16,427 nt of DNA. Origin: an uncultured Chloroflexota bacterium (GTDB lineage: Bacteria; Chloroflexota; Anaerolineae; Aggregatilineales; Phototrophicaceae). Below, in pieces: positions 1 through 7,421 of the stretch; positions within the stretch are counted from its first letter, which is position 1; every line of letters begins with the position of its first letter. The notes beneath the pieces were generated by a model. It did not search any database, was not told the DNA's origin, and saw only the letters and a program-made list of their open reading frames with translations. Both the position numbers and the translations under genes were made by a program. Where the stretch lies: assembly GCA_903904765.1 (NCBI GenBank), contig CAIVEA010000469.1:1-16427 (forward strand). Direction: 5' to 3'.

Positions 1-1727
1 TCAAGCACCAGCACCGTGTCCGCGTTGATCGTGCGGAAATCTTCGGCGGGATATTTCGTGCGTCCCAGCAGGTCGAACATGGACGAGGCGGCCAGCGGCG
101 TTTCGCGGATGCTGGTGACGACGTAGCCGCCCATCGCACTGTGGGAGCGCACTTTTTCGAGGATGTTCTTGCGAATCATGTACGACTGTTGCCGCGAAAT
201 GCGCTGTAAATCCTGTCCGCTGAAGCCGAGTTGATGCACGGCCATGCGGATGCCCTGTTCGGGGTAGGCCAGCACGCGCAGAGGATGAATGGGGTTCTTC
301 TCGGTCAGCCACCACGGGTACTCGCCTTTGACCGTTTGATACTCGTCCAGATCGCGGTAGTCGTCGGCATCGCAGAACTCCCCGAAGATCCACGGGCGGG
401 GCGAACGCCAATCGCGCTGGAAATGGTGAACGAGGGGGCTGAAGTAGTGCAGATCGCAGTAGAAGTGGTAGTCGTTGAAATCGGCATAGTCGAAGGTCAG
501 GCCGCCGTAGGCTTCGCCGGAACCGCTGTTATCGCAGGCCAGCACATCATGGGTGTAGGTGCGGAGGATGCGGTTCAATTGCTCCATCAGGCCAGCGTCC
601 ACCTGATGATCGAGTTCGCAACCGAGGCTGTAGAGGATGATCGAGGGGTGGCTGTGCGCCCCTTCGAGGATATCCTGATACTCGCGGGGGGCATTCTGGC
701 GCAGGCGCTCGGTGACTTCCGGCAGCCACATGGGGAGTTCCAGCCAGAGCAGCATCCCTTCCTCATCGGCAATCTCGAAGTAGCGTTCGGAGGGGACGTA
801 CAAGCACAGCTTGACCATGTTGTAGCCCAACTCGCGCACGCGGCGAAATTCCTCGCGGATCATCTCGTCATCCGGCGCGGGGCAGAGAATCTCTGGATAC
901 CAGCCCCAGTTCAGGATGCCGCGTAGCAGGACGGGTGCGCCGTTGAATAGCAACTGTTCACCCTGCTTGGACAGGGCGCGGAAGCCGAACGAACGCTGTA
1001 TTTGCGCGAGAGTCGTGCCGTCGCGCTCCAGCGTGATTTCGGCGGTATACAGGGCAGGGTCGTTCATCTGCCACAGGTGCATATCGGATAGTGTGAGGGT
1101 GGTGTCTAGGTGTGTTTGTGCGGGTTGGCGTTGCACTGCCGCTTCGCGCCCGTCGGGGGTGAGGATGCGGATGACGACGGTTGCCCCCTGCGCCTGATGC
1201 AGATCGGCGCGCACCTGCACCTGCTGCCTGCTCACGTCGCTGAATACCCAGATATGACTGAAAGCAGCGGCGGGGAAGGCGGCGAGACAAGCGGATTGCC
1301 ACACGCCGCCGAAGGGGATGCACACATCCGGCAGGAATCCGGTGAGGTTTTCGCGGATGGGGTATTGTGCTCCCGGTTTGATGACGGTCAGCGTCAGGGT
1401 ATTCTGTTCACCGAAGCGCAGCACGTCGGTGATGTCGAAGGCGAATGGTGTCCACATGCCATCGTGAACGCCGACGAGCTGCTGGTTGACATGCGCTTCG
1501 ATATGGTAACTGACCGCATCGAACTGCAACTGGATGCGCTGTCCCCGCCACTCATCCGGGACGAGTATCGTCTTTTCGTAGGTTGCCACCGCTTCCAACC
1601 GGGGCGGGTAGCCCTGCGCTTCCCATGTGCCGGGGATGTGCAAGCTGCCCTGCTGATCGCCCAGATGAAAATCCCACAGGCCATCCAGCGGCAGGATGGA
1701 GGCGTGTTGATCGTGCCATTGTTCCAT
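1..1727 (-). CDS. Glycoside hydrolase family 2 (beta-galactosidase/beta-glucuronidase type), 3' end cut by window edge
   Basis: 575 codons are open without a stop and run off the left edge. Start is the ATG at 1727, 7 bp after the GH172 stop, with no strong Shine-Dalgarno, so it is probably translationally coupled. Layout: N-terminal sugar-binding jelly roll (about residues 10-150, with the GH2 signature GGVWQ at 140-144), Ig-like domain (ending around LWQMNDPALY, 218-227), then the TIM barrel beginning near GFR and LLRGILNWGWYPE. The catalytic acid/base is E371 in HPSIILYSLGCEL; the nucleophile is E450 in WIFGEFC. The residue before the acid/base is Cys370 where GH2 and clan GH-A normally have Asn. 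No signal peptide, so a cytoplasmic exo-glycosidase acting on imported oligosaccharide is likely. Family assignment is firm; the substrate (beta-galactoside, glucuronide, mannoside or other) cannot be read from the sequence. Confidence 0.93.
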   Translation of the reverse strand, partial: MEQWHDQHASILPLDGLWDFHLGDQQGSLHIPGTWEAQGYPPRLEAVATYEKTILVPDEWRGQRIQLQFDAVSYHIEAHVNQQLVGVHDGMWTPFAFDITDVLRFGEQNTLTLTVIKPGAQYPIRENLTGFLPDVCIPFGGVWQSACLAAFPAAAFSHIWVFSDVSRQQVQVRADLHQAQGATVVIRILTPDGREAAVQRQPAQTHLDTTLTLSDMHLWQMNDPALYTAEITLERDGTTLAQIQRSFGFRALSKQGEQLLFNGAPVLLRGILNWGWYPEILCPAPDDEMIREEFRRVRELGYNMVKLCLYVPSERYFEIADEEGMLLWLELPMWLPEVTERLRQNAPREYQDILEGAHSHPSIILYSLGCELDHQVDAGLMEQLNRILRTYTHDVLACDNSGSGEAYGGLTFDYADFNDYHFYCDLHYFSPLVHHFQRDWRSPRPWIFGEFCDADDYRDLDEYQTVKGEYPWWLTEKNPIHPLRVLAYPEQGIRMAVHQLGFSGQDLQRISRQQSYMIRKNILEKVRSHSAMGGYVVTSIRETPLAASSMFDLLGRTKYPAEDFRTINADTVLVL

Positions 1728-1734
1728 AAGACGC

Positions 1735-2805
1735 TTATAACCTCGGCAAGCGTTGTTCGATGGGCAGCATGGGCGGGAACGGCTTGTGCGGTTCGGCCTG
1801 ATACCAATAGGCGGTTGAAGCATAGTCGTTGGTGAGCTTATTGGCGTGTCCGTGTTCAATGGTCACACGGATGGACTTCTCGAAGAAAATCGGGTCTTCG
1901 ATGTGGTAGCGGTAGAGGGTGTTCTTGCCGCGCCAAGGCCAATCGTCCGTACCCTGATACAGAATCACACCGTGATAAGGGGCGCTGTATTCCTGTTTGG
2001 GAGCGAAGGCGGTGTTGAAGTAATCTTCTGTTCCGGTGCCATGAATGCCCGGCCACGCTGCACCATCTACGAAGATCATGTCGTCGCCCTCGCCGTACCA
2101 GTCGTTAGCCTGCCGCGAGAAACAATCAATATCCAGATGGCAACCGACATAATGCCCGCGCCCTTCCGCGTCCAGAATCAGATAGTTATTTTCGCCGTGA
2201 TTGGGCGTGCGCCATGTTTCGAGCATTTTCTCGCGGTGGTCTTCCCATCGCACCGCCGGGTCTGCCCAACCGGGGGTGGGGTTCACACGCCGCCACTGGG
2301 CATGAAAGCGCCCGAAGTCCTGTAGGGCGGTGCCTTCGGGGTAGCTCTCGTAATCAATGTAGAAGTAGAAGTTCAGCGGCTTGTCGGCCTCGCTCACCAC
2401 TTCGATGCGTGCCCCGTTCTGGAAGGGCATCGGCCACCAGCAGTTGAAACTGCGCCCATCCTGCGGACTCATTTGCAGCGGCAGTGAGACGAAATTCCGG
2501 CACATGCCATGCCCCATGCCGAAGAAATCGCCTATCGGGGTTTCCACGCTGGGGCTGGTTTCGCCATCCCAGTACATCCGCAACACGATTTTGCGAAGTT
2601 GTTGCTTGTCGTCGCACCACATCGTACACCAGATGTGCTTGATGCAGCCCGCGCCTGCGATCTCGGCAATGTTGCGACTCTGACCGGGAGCGAACTCCCA
2701 CCAATCGGTGTTGCCGCCTTTGCGGTCATAACTGGACTCGCGCAAGCGCCGAACGCCCGGACGCAGTAACGGCAGGCCGGCCAGCGTACCCATTCCCAAT
2801 ACCAT
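1735..2805 (-). CDS. GH172 (DUF2961) family glycosidase, furanosidase-like
   Basis: 356 aa. It has the DUF2961/GH172 hallmarks in order: SSYDRKGGNTDWW (24-36), HIWCTMW, YWDGETSPSVETPIGDFFG (78-95), PMPFQNGARI, FYIDYE, FHAQWRR, and GTGTEDYF (256-263). E239 (GEGDD) and E260 (GTEDY) lie 21 residues apart, the same spacing as the two catalytic glutamates I recall (E270/E291) for the bifidobacterial alpha-fructofuranosidase/difructose dianhydride synthase. Known members act on alpha-D-fructofuranosides or alpha-D-arabinofuranosides. There is no signal peptide, so it is probably cytoplasmic. Start at 2805 is supported by AAAGGA (2818-2813) 7 nt upstream, lying in the tail of the permease gene whose stop is 4 bp away. 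Family call is firm; the sugar is unknown. Confidence 0.93.
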   Translation of the reverse strand: MVLGMGTLAGLPLLRPGVRRLRESSYDRKGGNTDWWEFAPGQSRNIAEIAGAGCIKHIWCTMWCDDKQQLRKIVLRMYWDGETSPSVETPIGDFFGMGHGMCRNFVSLPLQMSPQDGRSFNCWWPMPFQNGARIEVVSEADKPLNFYFYIDYESYPEGTALQDFGRFHAQWRRVNPTPGWADPAVRWEDHREKMLETWRTPNHGENNYLILDAEGRGHYVGCHLDIDCFSRQANDWYGEGDDMIFVDGAAWPGIHGTGTEDYFNTAFAPKQEYSAPYHGVILYQGTDDWPWRGKNTLYRYHIEDPIFFEKSIRVTIEHGHANKLTNDYASTAYWYQAEPHKPFPPMLPIEQRLPRL

Positions 2806-2809
2806 GACC

Positions 2810-4756
2810 TTATCCTTTCATGCCTGTGAGTTGAATACCTTCGATGAAATACCGCTGTGCGAAGAAGAAGATCACAATCATGGGAGCCATGCTCATGACG
2901 GATGCCGCGATCAGGCGGTCAAAGTAGATGTTGCTGTACTGGTCGCGGAAGAAGTTCAAGCCGACGGATACCGGGAACAGTTCCGGGCTGCTGAGGAAGA
3001 TGAACGGTTCGAGGAAGCTGTTCCACGTCCACCAGAAGGTGAAGATGATGACGGTGGCGATGGCCGGCTTGCTGAGGGGGACGATGATCTTCATCATGAT
3101 CTGCATCACATTTGCGCCGTCAATGCGGGCGGCTTCTTCCAGTTCACGCGGGATGCTGGAGAAGAACTGACGCAGCATGAAGATGAGAAAGGCATTGCCG
3201 AAGAAGGAACGCAGGAACAGCGGCCAGAGCGTGTTGACCATCTTTAGATCACGGAAAATCTCGTAGACTGGAACGAGCGTGACCGGATAGGGCAGCATCA
3301 TCGTGCCGAGCAGGATGATGAAAAAGAAGTTCTTGCCGGGGGCGCGTAGCCGGGCGAAGGCATAGGCCACCACCACGCAGGACAGCACATGCCCGATGGT
3401 GTTCAGGATGACCAGCACGAACGAGTTGCGGAAGAAAGTGGGGAAATGTGTCTCCGCCACTTTGGTTTGCAGCGCGTTGACATAGCCATCCAGCCGAATT
3501 TCGGGGTACATCGCCCGTTGTAGCTGGTCGGGGCTGACATCGAATGCGTCGCTGACCGCCGACACCGGAACGACCTGTGCCATCTCGCGGGGGTCACCCA
3601 CCAGTGCCACCGAACGCACCGAAACGCCGTCGTTGTATTCGTCCTGCACGCGGAAGGGGATGCGGTTGATCTGGCTGCCGCGTGCGCTGGTCAAGCCACC
3701 GAGGTGGGCAAGATGCAGCGTGGTGGCTTTGTCTACTGCGATCACCGCGCTCTGCACGTTGCCACTGATGAGGATGGCTACCGGATAGGGCGTGCCGTTC
3801 TCTGGCGTATAGGTAGAACCCTGAACGATAATTCCGTTGACCGTCATCGGCTGTGGTTCGGTCATCTGCGAGCGCGGCACAATCATGACGTTGGCGTGGA
3901 ACTCGTCCTCGTTGATGACAGGTTGCCATGTTTCTTGAGCGATGACAACGTATTGGCCTTCCTGATCGGCAATTGTCACCAGTGGGAGTTCGGTCTCGCC
4001 TACGGGGGAGAATCCCGCATCCGTCAGGCTTTCCGGCGTTGCCAACTGGGTCGAAGCCACGATATCTGCCGTGCCAACCACCTGAAGTTGCGACTCCGGA
4101 CCGATGGCGATTGCCTGTATCAGATTGCCTTCGACGCTGATTTCGCGCCCGCGAAACGCAGTTTGACCGATTTCGAGGCTGACATTTTTGCCACTGTTGA
4201 CCACATCCAGCGGTAGCCGGAGTGTTGCGCCTTTCAAATCGTTCACATCTACGACCACCAGCGTATCGTTCTCACCCTTCGCCAGCGCGACCACCTGTTG
4301 TATCTGCCCGTCGTGCGCCCATTGGCGAATGTTCAGTGTTTGCCCGTCCAGCGTGGTGGCGGTGGCGGCGCTGACTTCGGCGGCGGGTGCGTTCTGGAGG
4401 TTTTGCAGCAGAGCCGCGTTAATCACGGTGGTATAGCGGCGCAGACCGATCTGGATGACCTTCTTGGTTTGGTCGTTGACGGTGACTTGCCACAAACTCA
4501 TGAGCTTGTTGGTCTGTCCGGCACGAACATCCTCCCAATGTTGGGGAATCCAGATGGGCGGCTGTGTGAAAATTTGCCAGTTTGGTTTGAAACTGGAGGA
4601 GATCATCCACAGCATCGGGAACAGCATGAAGGCCGAACCGAGCAGCAGGATGAAATAGCTGACCGCATAACGCAGCGTGTTCTGCCACGTTTTGGAGGTG
4701 CGGAAGATTTGCCACCGGCTGAGGGTGGCGGTGCTGGAACGCGGTGAAACATCCAT
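2810..4756 (-). CDS. MalG-type carbohydrate ABC permease with ~360-residue extracytoplasmic insertion
   Basis: 648 aa, against about 270-300 for ordinary CUT1 MalG-type permeases. The first membrane helix (about 30-52) and the conserved post-helix stretch ending PPIWIPQHWEDV (66-77) are normal. The next canonical element, FPTFFRNSFVLVILNTIGH, starts only at 438. Residues about 77-436 are an added, mostly beta-rich hydrophilic domain without membrane helices. After it come five hydrophobic helices, the AYAFARL segment (464-470) and the cytoplasmic EAA coupling loop (EEAARIDGANVMQIMMKIIVP, beginning at 540), which docks onto the ATPase. The topology puts the insertion outside the membrane, where the sugar-binding protein docks. 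The frame is continuous, so this is not a frameshift artefact. Start is ATG 4756, 3 bp after the MalF-type gene stop. Confidence 0.93.
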   Translation of the reverse strand: MDVSPRSSTATLSRWQIFRTSKTWQNTLRYAVSYFILLLGSAFMLFPMLWMISSSFKPNWQIFTQPPIWIPQHWEDVRAGQTNKLMSLWQVTVNDQTKKVIQIGLRRYTTVINAALLQNLQNAPAAEVSAATATTLDGQTLNIRQWAHDGQIQQVVALAKGENDTLVVVDVNDLKGATLRLPLDVVNSGKNVSLEIGQTAFRGREISVEGNLIQAIAIGPESQLQVVGTADIVASTQLATPESLTDAGFSPVGETELPLVTIADQEGQYVVIAQETWQPVINEDEFHANVMIVPRSQMTEPQPMTVNGIIVQGSTYTPENGTPYPVAILISGNVQSAVIAVDKATTLHLAHLGGLTSARGSQINRIPFRVQDEYNDGVSVRSVALVGDPREMAQVVPVSAVSDAFDVSPDQLQRAMYPEIRLDGYVNALQTKVAETHFPTFFRNSFVLVILNTIGHVLSCVVVAYAFARLRAPGKNFFFIILLGTMMLPYPVTLVPVYEIFRDLKMVNTLWPLFLRSFFGNAFLIFMLRQFFSSIPRELEEAARIDGANVMQIMMKIIVPLSKPAIATVIIFTFWWTWNSFLEPFIFLSSPELFPVSVGLNFFRDQYSNIYFDRLIAASVMSMAPMIVIFFFAQRYFIEGIQLTGMKG

Positions 4757-4759
4757 GAG

Positions 4760-5677
4760 TTACCGTACTTCCGATTCGTAATAGACCCATGCGGCGGAGG
4801 AACGGATGACGAGCAGCGTGATGCCCATGATGATGATGAATAGAATCCACGCTAGCGCGGAGGCATAGCCCATCTGCGTCATCTGGAAAGCACGTTGATA
4901 CAGGTTGAGCATGTAGAACAGGGTGGCGTTGTTGGGGCCGCCCCGTGTGAGGACAAAGCCAACATCGAACACCTGCAAAGCGCCGATGATGGCGAGTACT
5001 ACGTTGAAGAAAATGGTGGGGCTGAGCATGGGGATGGTGACGAAGCGGAATTTCGCCCAGCTAGTCGCGCCATCAATTTCGGCAGCTTCGTACAGCACTT
5101 CGGGTATCCCCTTGATGCCGGCGAGGTAGATCACGATCTGCCCGCCCACGCTCCACCAGCTCATGATAATCATGGCGGGGAGCGCCCATTGTTCGCTGAG
5201 CAACCAGTCCGGCCCCTGAATGCCGACCCACCCCAGAACCATATTGAGCAACCCATCTTTCGGACGAAAGATGAACGACCACAGCACGGCGACGGCGATG
5301 CTGCTGAGGATGGACGGCAGAAAGAATATGGTGCGCCAGATGTTCACACCGCGCAGCTTTTGCGCCAGCACCATCGCCAGCGCCAGCGCGATGAGCGTGC
5401 CGCCGGGGACGCTGCCCAGCGCGTACAGCAGGGTGACTTTAAGCGATTGCCAGAAATCTGCGTCCGACAGGATGCGCTCGAAGTTCCGCAGCCCCACCCA
5501 TTCCGGCGGCGACAGCAGATTGTACGAAGTGAACGACAGGTACAGCGAACGCAGCATGGGATAGGCTAGAAAGACCAGAAAACCGATCAGCCACGGGGAA
5601 ATAAGAAGATAAAACGAGAGTGCTTCCCGGCGTGCCAGCGGGGATGTGAGGTTTAATTTTCGCAGCAGCATGGACAT
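4760..5677 (-). CDS. MalF/UgpA-type carbohydrate ABC transporter permease
   Basis: 305 aa, standard length for a CUT1 permease. Six hydrophobic helices are visible, the first at about 22-46 after a basic N-terminus. The cytoplasmic EAA loop is YEAAEIDGATSWAKFRFVTIP (starting at residue 196), the contact for the nucleotide-binding subunit. The C-terminal QVFDVGFVLTRGGPNNAT stretch is typical of the family. It forms a heterodimer with the MalG-type subunit encoded 3 bp downstream. ATG 5677 is preceded by GGGGA about 7 nt upstream. No ATPase gene is present in the window, as is common for CUT1 systems that share a multi-use MsmX/UgpC-like ATPase. Substrate specificity cannot be read from this subunit. 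Confidence 0.95.
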   Translation of the reverse strand: MSMLLRKLNLTSPLARREALSFYLLISPWLIGFLVFLAYPMLRSLYLSFTSYNLLSPPEWVGLRNFERILSDADFWQSLKVTLLYALGSVPGGTLIALALAMVLAQKLRGVNIWRTIFFLPSILSSIAVAVLWSFIFRPKDGLLNMVLGWVGIQGPDWLLSEQWALPAMIIMSWWSVGGQIVIYLAGIKGIPEVLYEAAEIDGATSWAKFRFVTIPMLSPTIFFNVVLAIIGALQVFDVGFVLTRGGPNNATLFYMLNLYQRAFQMTQMGYASALAWILFIIIMGITLLVIRSSAAWVYYESEVR

Positions 5678-5701
5678 GGATGTTTCCCCAATAATGCGGA
5701 A

Positions 5702-5733
5702 GGCGTAACGCCCTTGAAAAGCTGCGTTACGCC
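5702..5733 (-). other. Intercistronic hairpin 1 (10-bp perfect stem)
   Basis: GGCGTAACGC at 5702-5711 is exactly inverted as GCGTTACGCC at 5724-5733, with a 12-nt loop. It lies between the binding-protein stop (5823) and the first permease start (5677), on the transcribed minus strand. No U-run follows on either side, so it does not look like an intrinsic terminator. A role as an RNA-stability or processing element that keeps binding-protein mRNA more abundant than permease mRNA is inferred. Confidence 0.6.
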
Positions 5734-5774
5734 CTCGCCTGTTTCATCAACCACAGCAAGTATAGATCACCGGC

Positions 5775-5799
5775 ACCGGAGAGTGCTTGACTCCCCGGT
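5775..5799 (-). other. Intercistronic hairpin 2 (5+4-bp stem, one mismatch)
   Basis: ACCGG-A-GAGT (5775-5784) pairs with ACTC-C-CCGGT (5790-5799) around the 5-nt loop GCTTG, with a single internal A/C mismatch. It begins 23 bp after the end of the binding-protein gene. It is compact and GC-rich like a terminator stem, but the downstream minus-strand sequence lacks a U-tract. It could be a partial attenuator or a 3'-end protecting stem for the binding-protein message. Confidence 0.55.
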
Positions 5800-5822
5800 A
5801 TAATGCTTTGCGATCCGGCAGC

Positions 5823-7184
5823 TTACGACTTGCCGCCTTCAGCCAAGCACTTGTCGGCATCGGCTACCAGCGCATCCAGTTCGGCGCGGACATCCAGCGC
5901 ATCGCCGCCATCGGCCATCAGGCGCTTCATCATGTCGCCGGCGGGAGTGGCTACGCAGGTGCTGTAGTACGGGGTACGTAGTTCTTCCAACGGGCCGAGG
6001 TACTTCGTCTCGCTGACGTACACGCCCCAGTACGGGTCATTTTCGCGCTGCATTTCCTGAGAGACAACCGGGTTGCCGCTGAGCGCCTTCAGGGCGAACA
6101 CGCGCTGACCGGGTTCGGTGGTGAGCCACTTGAGCAGCTTCCACGCCTCGGCGGGGTGCTGGCTCTGACCAGAAACGCCCCAGCCCATCCACATCAGAAC
6201 GCTCTTATGCCCACCGGGGCCAGCCGGAACCGGAGCAACCGTCCACTTCAGGTTCGGGGTGGAGTTCATCACATCCTGCCACCACGGGCCATGGAAGGTG
6301 ACACCCATCGCAACCTTGCCGTCCAAGAACATCTGGACGCGGCCGGTCATGCCAGTGGTCACGCCACCGATGACCGTACCCGAAGGAGCAACGTGGTGCT
6401 TGAAGACCAGATCGCGGTACCATTCCAGCGCCGTCACAGCGGCATCGCTGTTCAGAATGCCGGTGGTGGTGGTGCCGTCTTCGCTAATGGTTTCCGTACC
6501 CCACGCTTGCAGATAGCTCTGCATGGCACGCCACCAACCATCATTCACGATGTCAATGCCCCACTGCACGACGTTGTTCGGATCGAAGTCCGGGCTGGAG
6601 GCATTGTTGCCGTTCGCATCCAGAGTCAACTGGAGGGCGATATTCAGCGCGTCGTCCCACGTCCAACCTTCTTGAGGAACGGGGATACCAGCGGCTTCAA
6701 ACAGGGCGGTGTTGATGTAGAACGAGCTGGTGCTGTAGTCCTTCGGCAGCGCGACCAGCTTGCCGTTGTACTTGCCCTGTTCGTAGATGCCTTCGTAGAC
6801 ATCGGTGCCAACCGTGATGCCATCTTCGCCACTGGCATAGTCGGTCAGATCAATGTACGCGGTTTCGTTGCTGGATTCCATATACAGCGCCGCCCATTCC
6901 GGCGGGTAGGCCATCAGGTCAGGGCTGGTGCCAGCCGAAAGCCATGTCAGGCGCTTGGTGTTCTGGTCGTCACCGATGTTCGGTTCCAGCACCACATCAA
7001 TGCAGGGGTTCTCGGCTTTGAATGCATCAATGACCTGATTCATGTATTCAACGCGATCGCCGCTTGACCAGTCATCCACGCGGAGTGTGACCACGCCATT
7101 CGGGCAATCTTGCGCCTGCACAACCATAACGGCAGGAGCCAAAACCAGTATTGCAAAAACGAAAATCAACAACTTGCGAGACAT
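5823..7184 (-). CDS. Extracellular sugar-binding protein of a CUT1 ABC importer (SBP family 1)
   Basis: 453 aa. Start is ATG 7184 (MSRKLLIFVF...), chosen because it opens directly into a signal peptide and has AAGGGA about 9 nt upstream; the frame extends 55 codons further upstream without signal-like content. The signal peptide covers about residues 1-24 (basic n-region, long hydrophobic core, VQA cleavage site). There is no lipobox cysteine, so it appears to be exported by signal peptidase I rather than lipidated. The mature protein has the MalE-like pattern: substrate-lobe strand VVTLRVDDW, WLSAGTSPDL, LVALPKDYSTSSFYINTALF, WTWDDAL, GKVAMGVTFHGPWW and the C-terminal EAWKLLKWL. Four cysteines (27, 61, 410, 446) may form disulfides. 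It delivers oligosaccharide to the two permeases downstream. Ligand unknown. Confidence 0.94.
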   Translation of the reverse strand: MSRKLLIFVFAILVLAPAVMVVQAQDCPNGVVTLRVDDWSSGDRVEYMNQVIDAFKAENPCIDVVLEPNIGDDQNTKRLTWLSAGTSPDLMAYPPEWAALYMESSNETAYIDLTDYASGEDGITVGTDVYEGIYEQGKYNGKLVALPKDYSTSSFYINTALFEAAGIPVPQEGWTWDDALNIALQLTLDANGNNASSPDFDPNNVVQWGIDIVNDGWWRAMQSYLQAWGTETISEDGTTTTGILNSDAAVTALEWYRDLVFKHHVAPSGTVIGGVTTGMTGRVQMFLDGKVAMGVTFHGPWWQDVMNSTPNLKWTVAPVPAGPGGHKSVLMWMGWGVSGQSQHPAEAWKLLKWLTTEPGQRVFALKALSGNPVVSQEMQRENDPYWGVYVSETKYLGPLEELRTPYYSTCVATPAGDMMKRLMADGGDALDVRAELDALVADADKCLAEGGKS

Positions 7185-7300
7185 GAATACGTTCCCTTCT
7201 GAATAGAGTGAGTCGAGCGAGCGGTGAAACCTGATTTGGTTTATTGGGGTGTAGGCTGAACCTCCGTTTATGCTAGACGCTTGTCTGTAACATTGACTAC

Positions 7301-7318
7301 ATCTTGTATGTACATGAT
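7301..7318. promoter_or_regulatory. Candidate operator for the importer operon (18-bp imperfect palindrome)
   Basis: ATCTTGTATGTACATGAT: seven of nine base pairs are symmetric about 7309/7310 (mismatches at 7304/7315 and the central pair). The core TTGTATGTACA resembles GntR- and AraR-type sugar-regulator sites. It covers the expected transcription start of the minus-strand promoter at 7349-7321, a classical repressor position. No regulator gene is in the window to match it with. Confidence 0.4.
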
Positions 7319-7320
7319 AG

Positions 7321-7349
7321 AGTGTAGAGTTGATTGTCCAGAGTGTCAA
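7321..7349 (-). promoter_or_regulatory. Predicted sigma-70-type promoter for the sugar-importer operon
   Basis: On the minus strand a perfect TTGACA -35 box (7349-7344) is followed by a 17-bp spacer and TACACT (7326-7321), a 4/6 match to the -10 consensus. Transcription would start near 7314, leaving a leader of about 130 nt before the binding-protein ATG. It is the mirror image of the plus-strand promoter at 7374-7402. Confidence 0.55.
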
Positions 7350-7373
7350 GTTCTCTGCTCAGCACAGACCTGC

Positions 7374-7402
7374 TTGACATGGTTTCCGGGGCAGAATACA
7401 CT
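7374..7402 (+). promoter_or_regulatory. Predicted sigma-70-type promoter for the di-iron/ferredoxin/GH31 operon
   Basis: TTGACA (7374-7379), 17-bp spacer, TACACT (7397-7402). It has the same boxes and spacing as the divergent minus-strand promoter. Transcription would start near 7409, about 64 nt before the ATG at 7473. A second, weaker possibility is TATAGT at 7429-7434, which lacks a good -35. Confidence 0.55.
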
Positions 7403-7421
7403 CAGTTCTGAACAACATAAA

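Noticed and set aside
2804..3247. Acidic 147-codon plus-strand frame
   Set aside because: It is antisense to the conserved C-terminal membrane part of the MalG-type permease; the D/E/H-rich composition is the complement of hydrophobic codons.
2810..4756. The long permease as an assembly error or fusion of two genes
   Set aside because: The frame is continuous through the insertion, both flanking halves belong to the same permease, and no start codon with an SD or stop is needed at the junctions.
5702..5799. Intrinsic terminator after the binding-protein gene
   Set aside because: Neither stem is followed by a U-run in the transcribed strand, and the downstream permeases need to be transcribed from the same promoter.
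6156..7067. 303-codon plus-strand frame
   Set aside because: It is antisense to the sugar-binding protein and shows no recognisable motif.
7185..7349. 55-codon N-terminal extension of the sugar-binding protein
   Set aside because: It would bury the signal peptide at residue 56, and the predicted promoter and operator lie inside it. The ATG at 7184 has a good SD and opens directly into the signal peptide.
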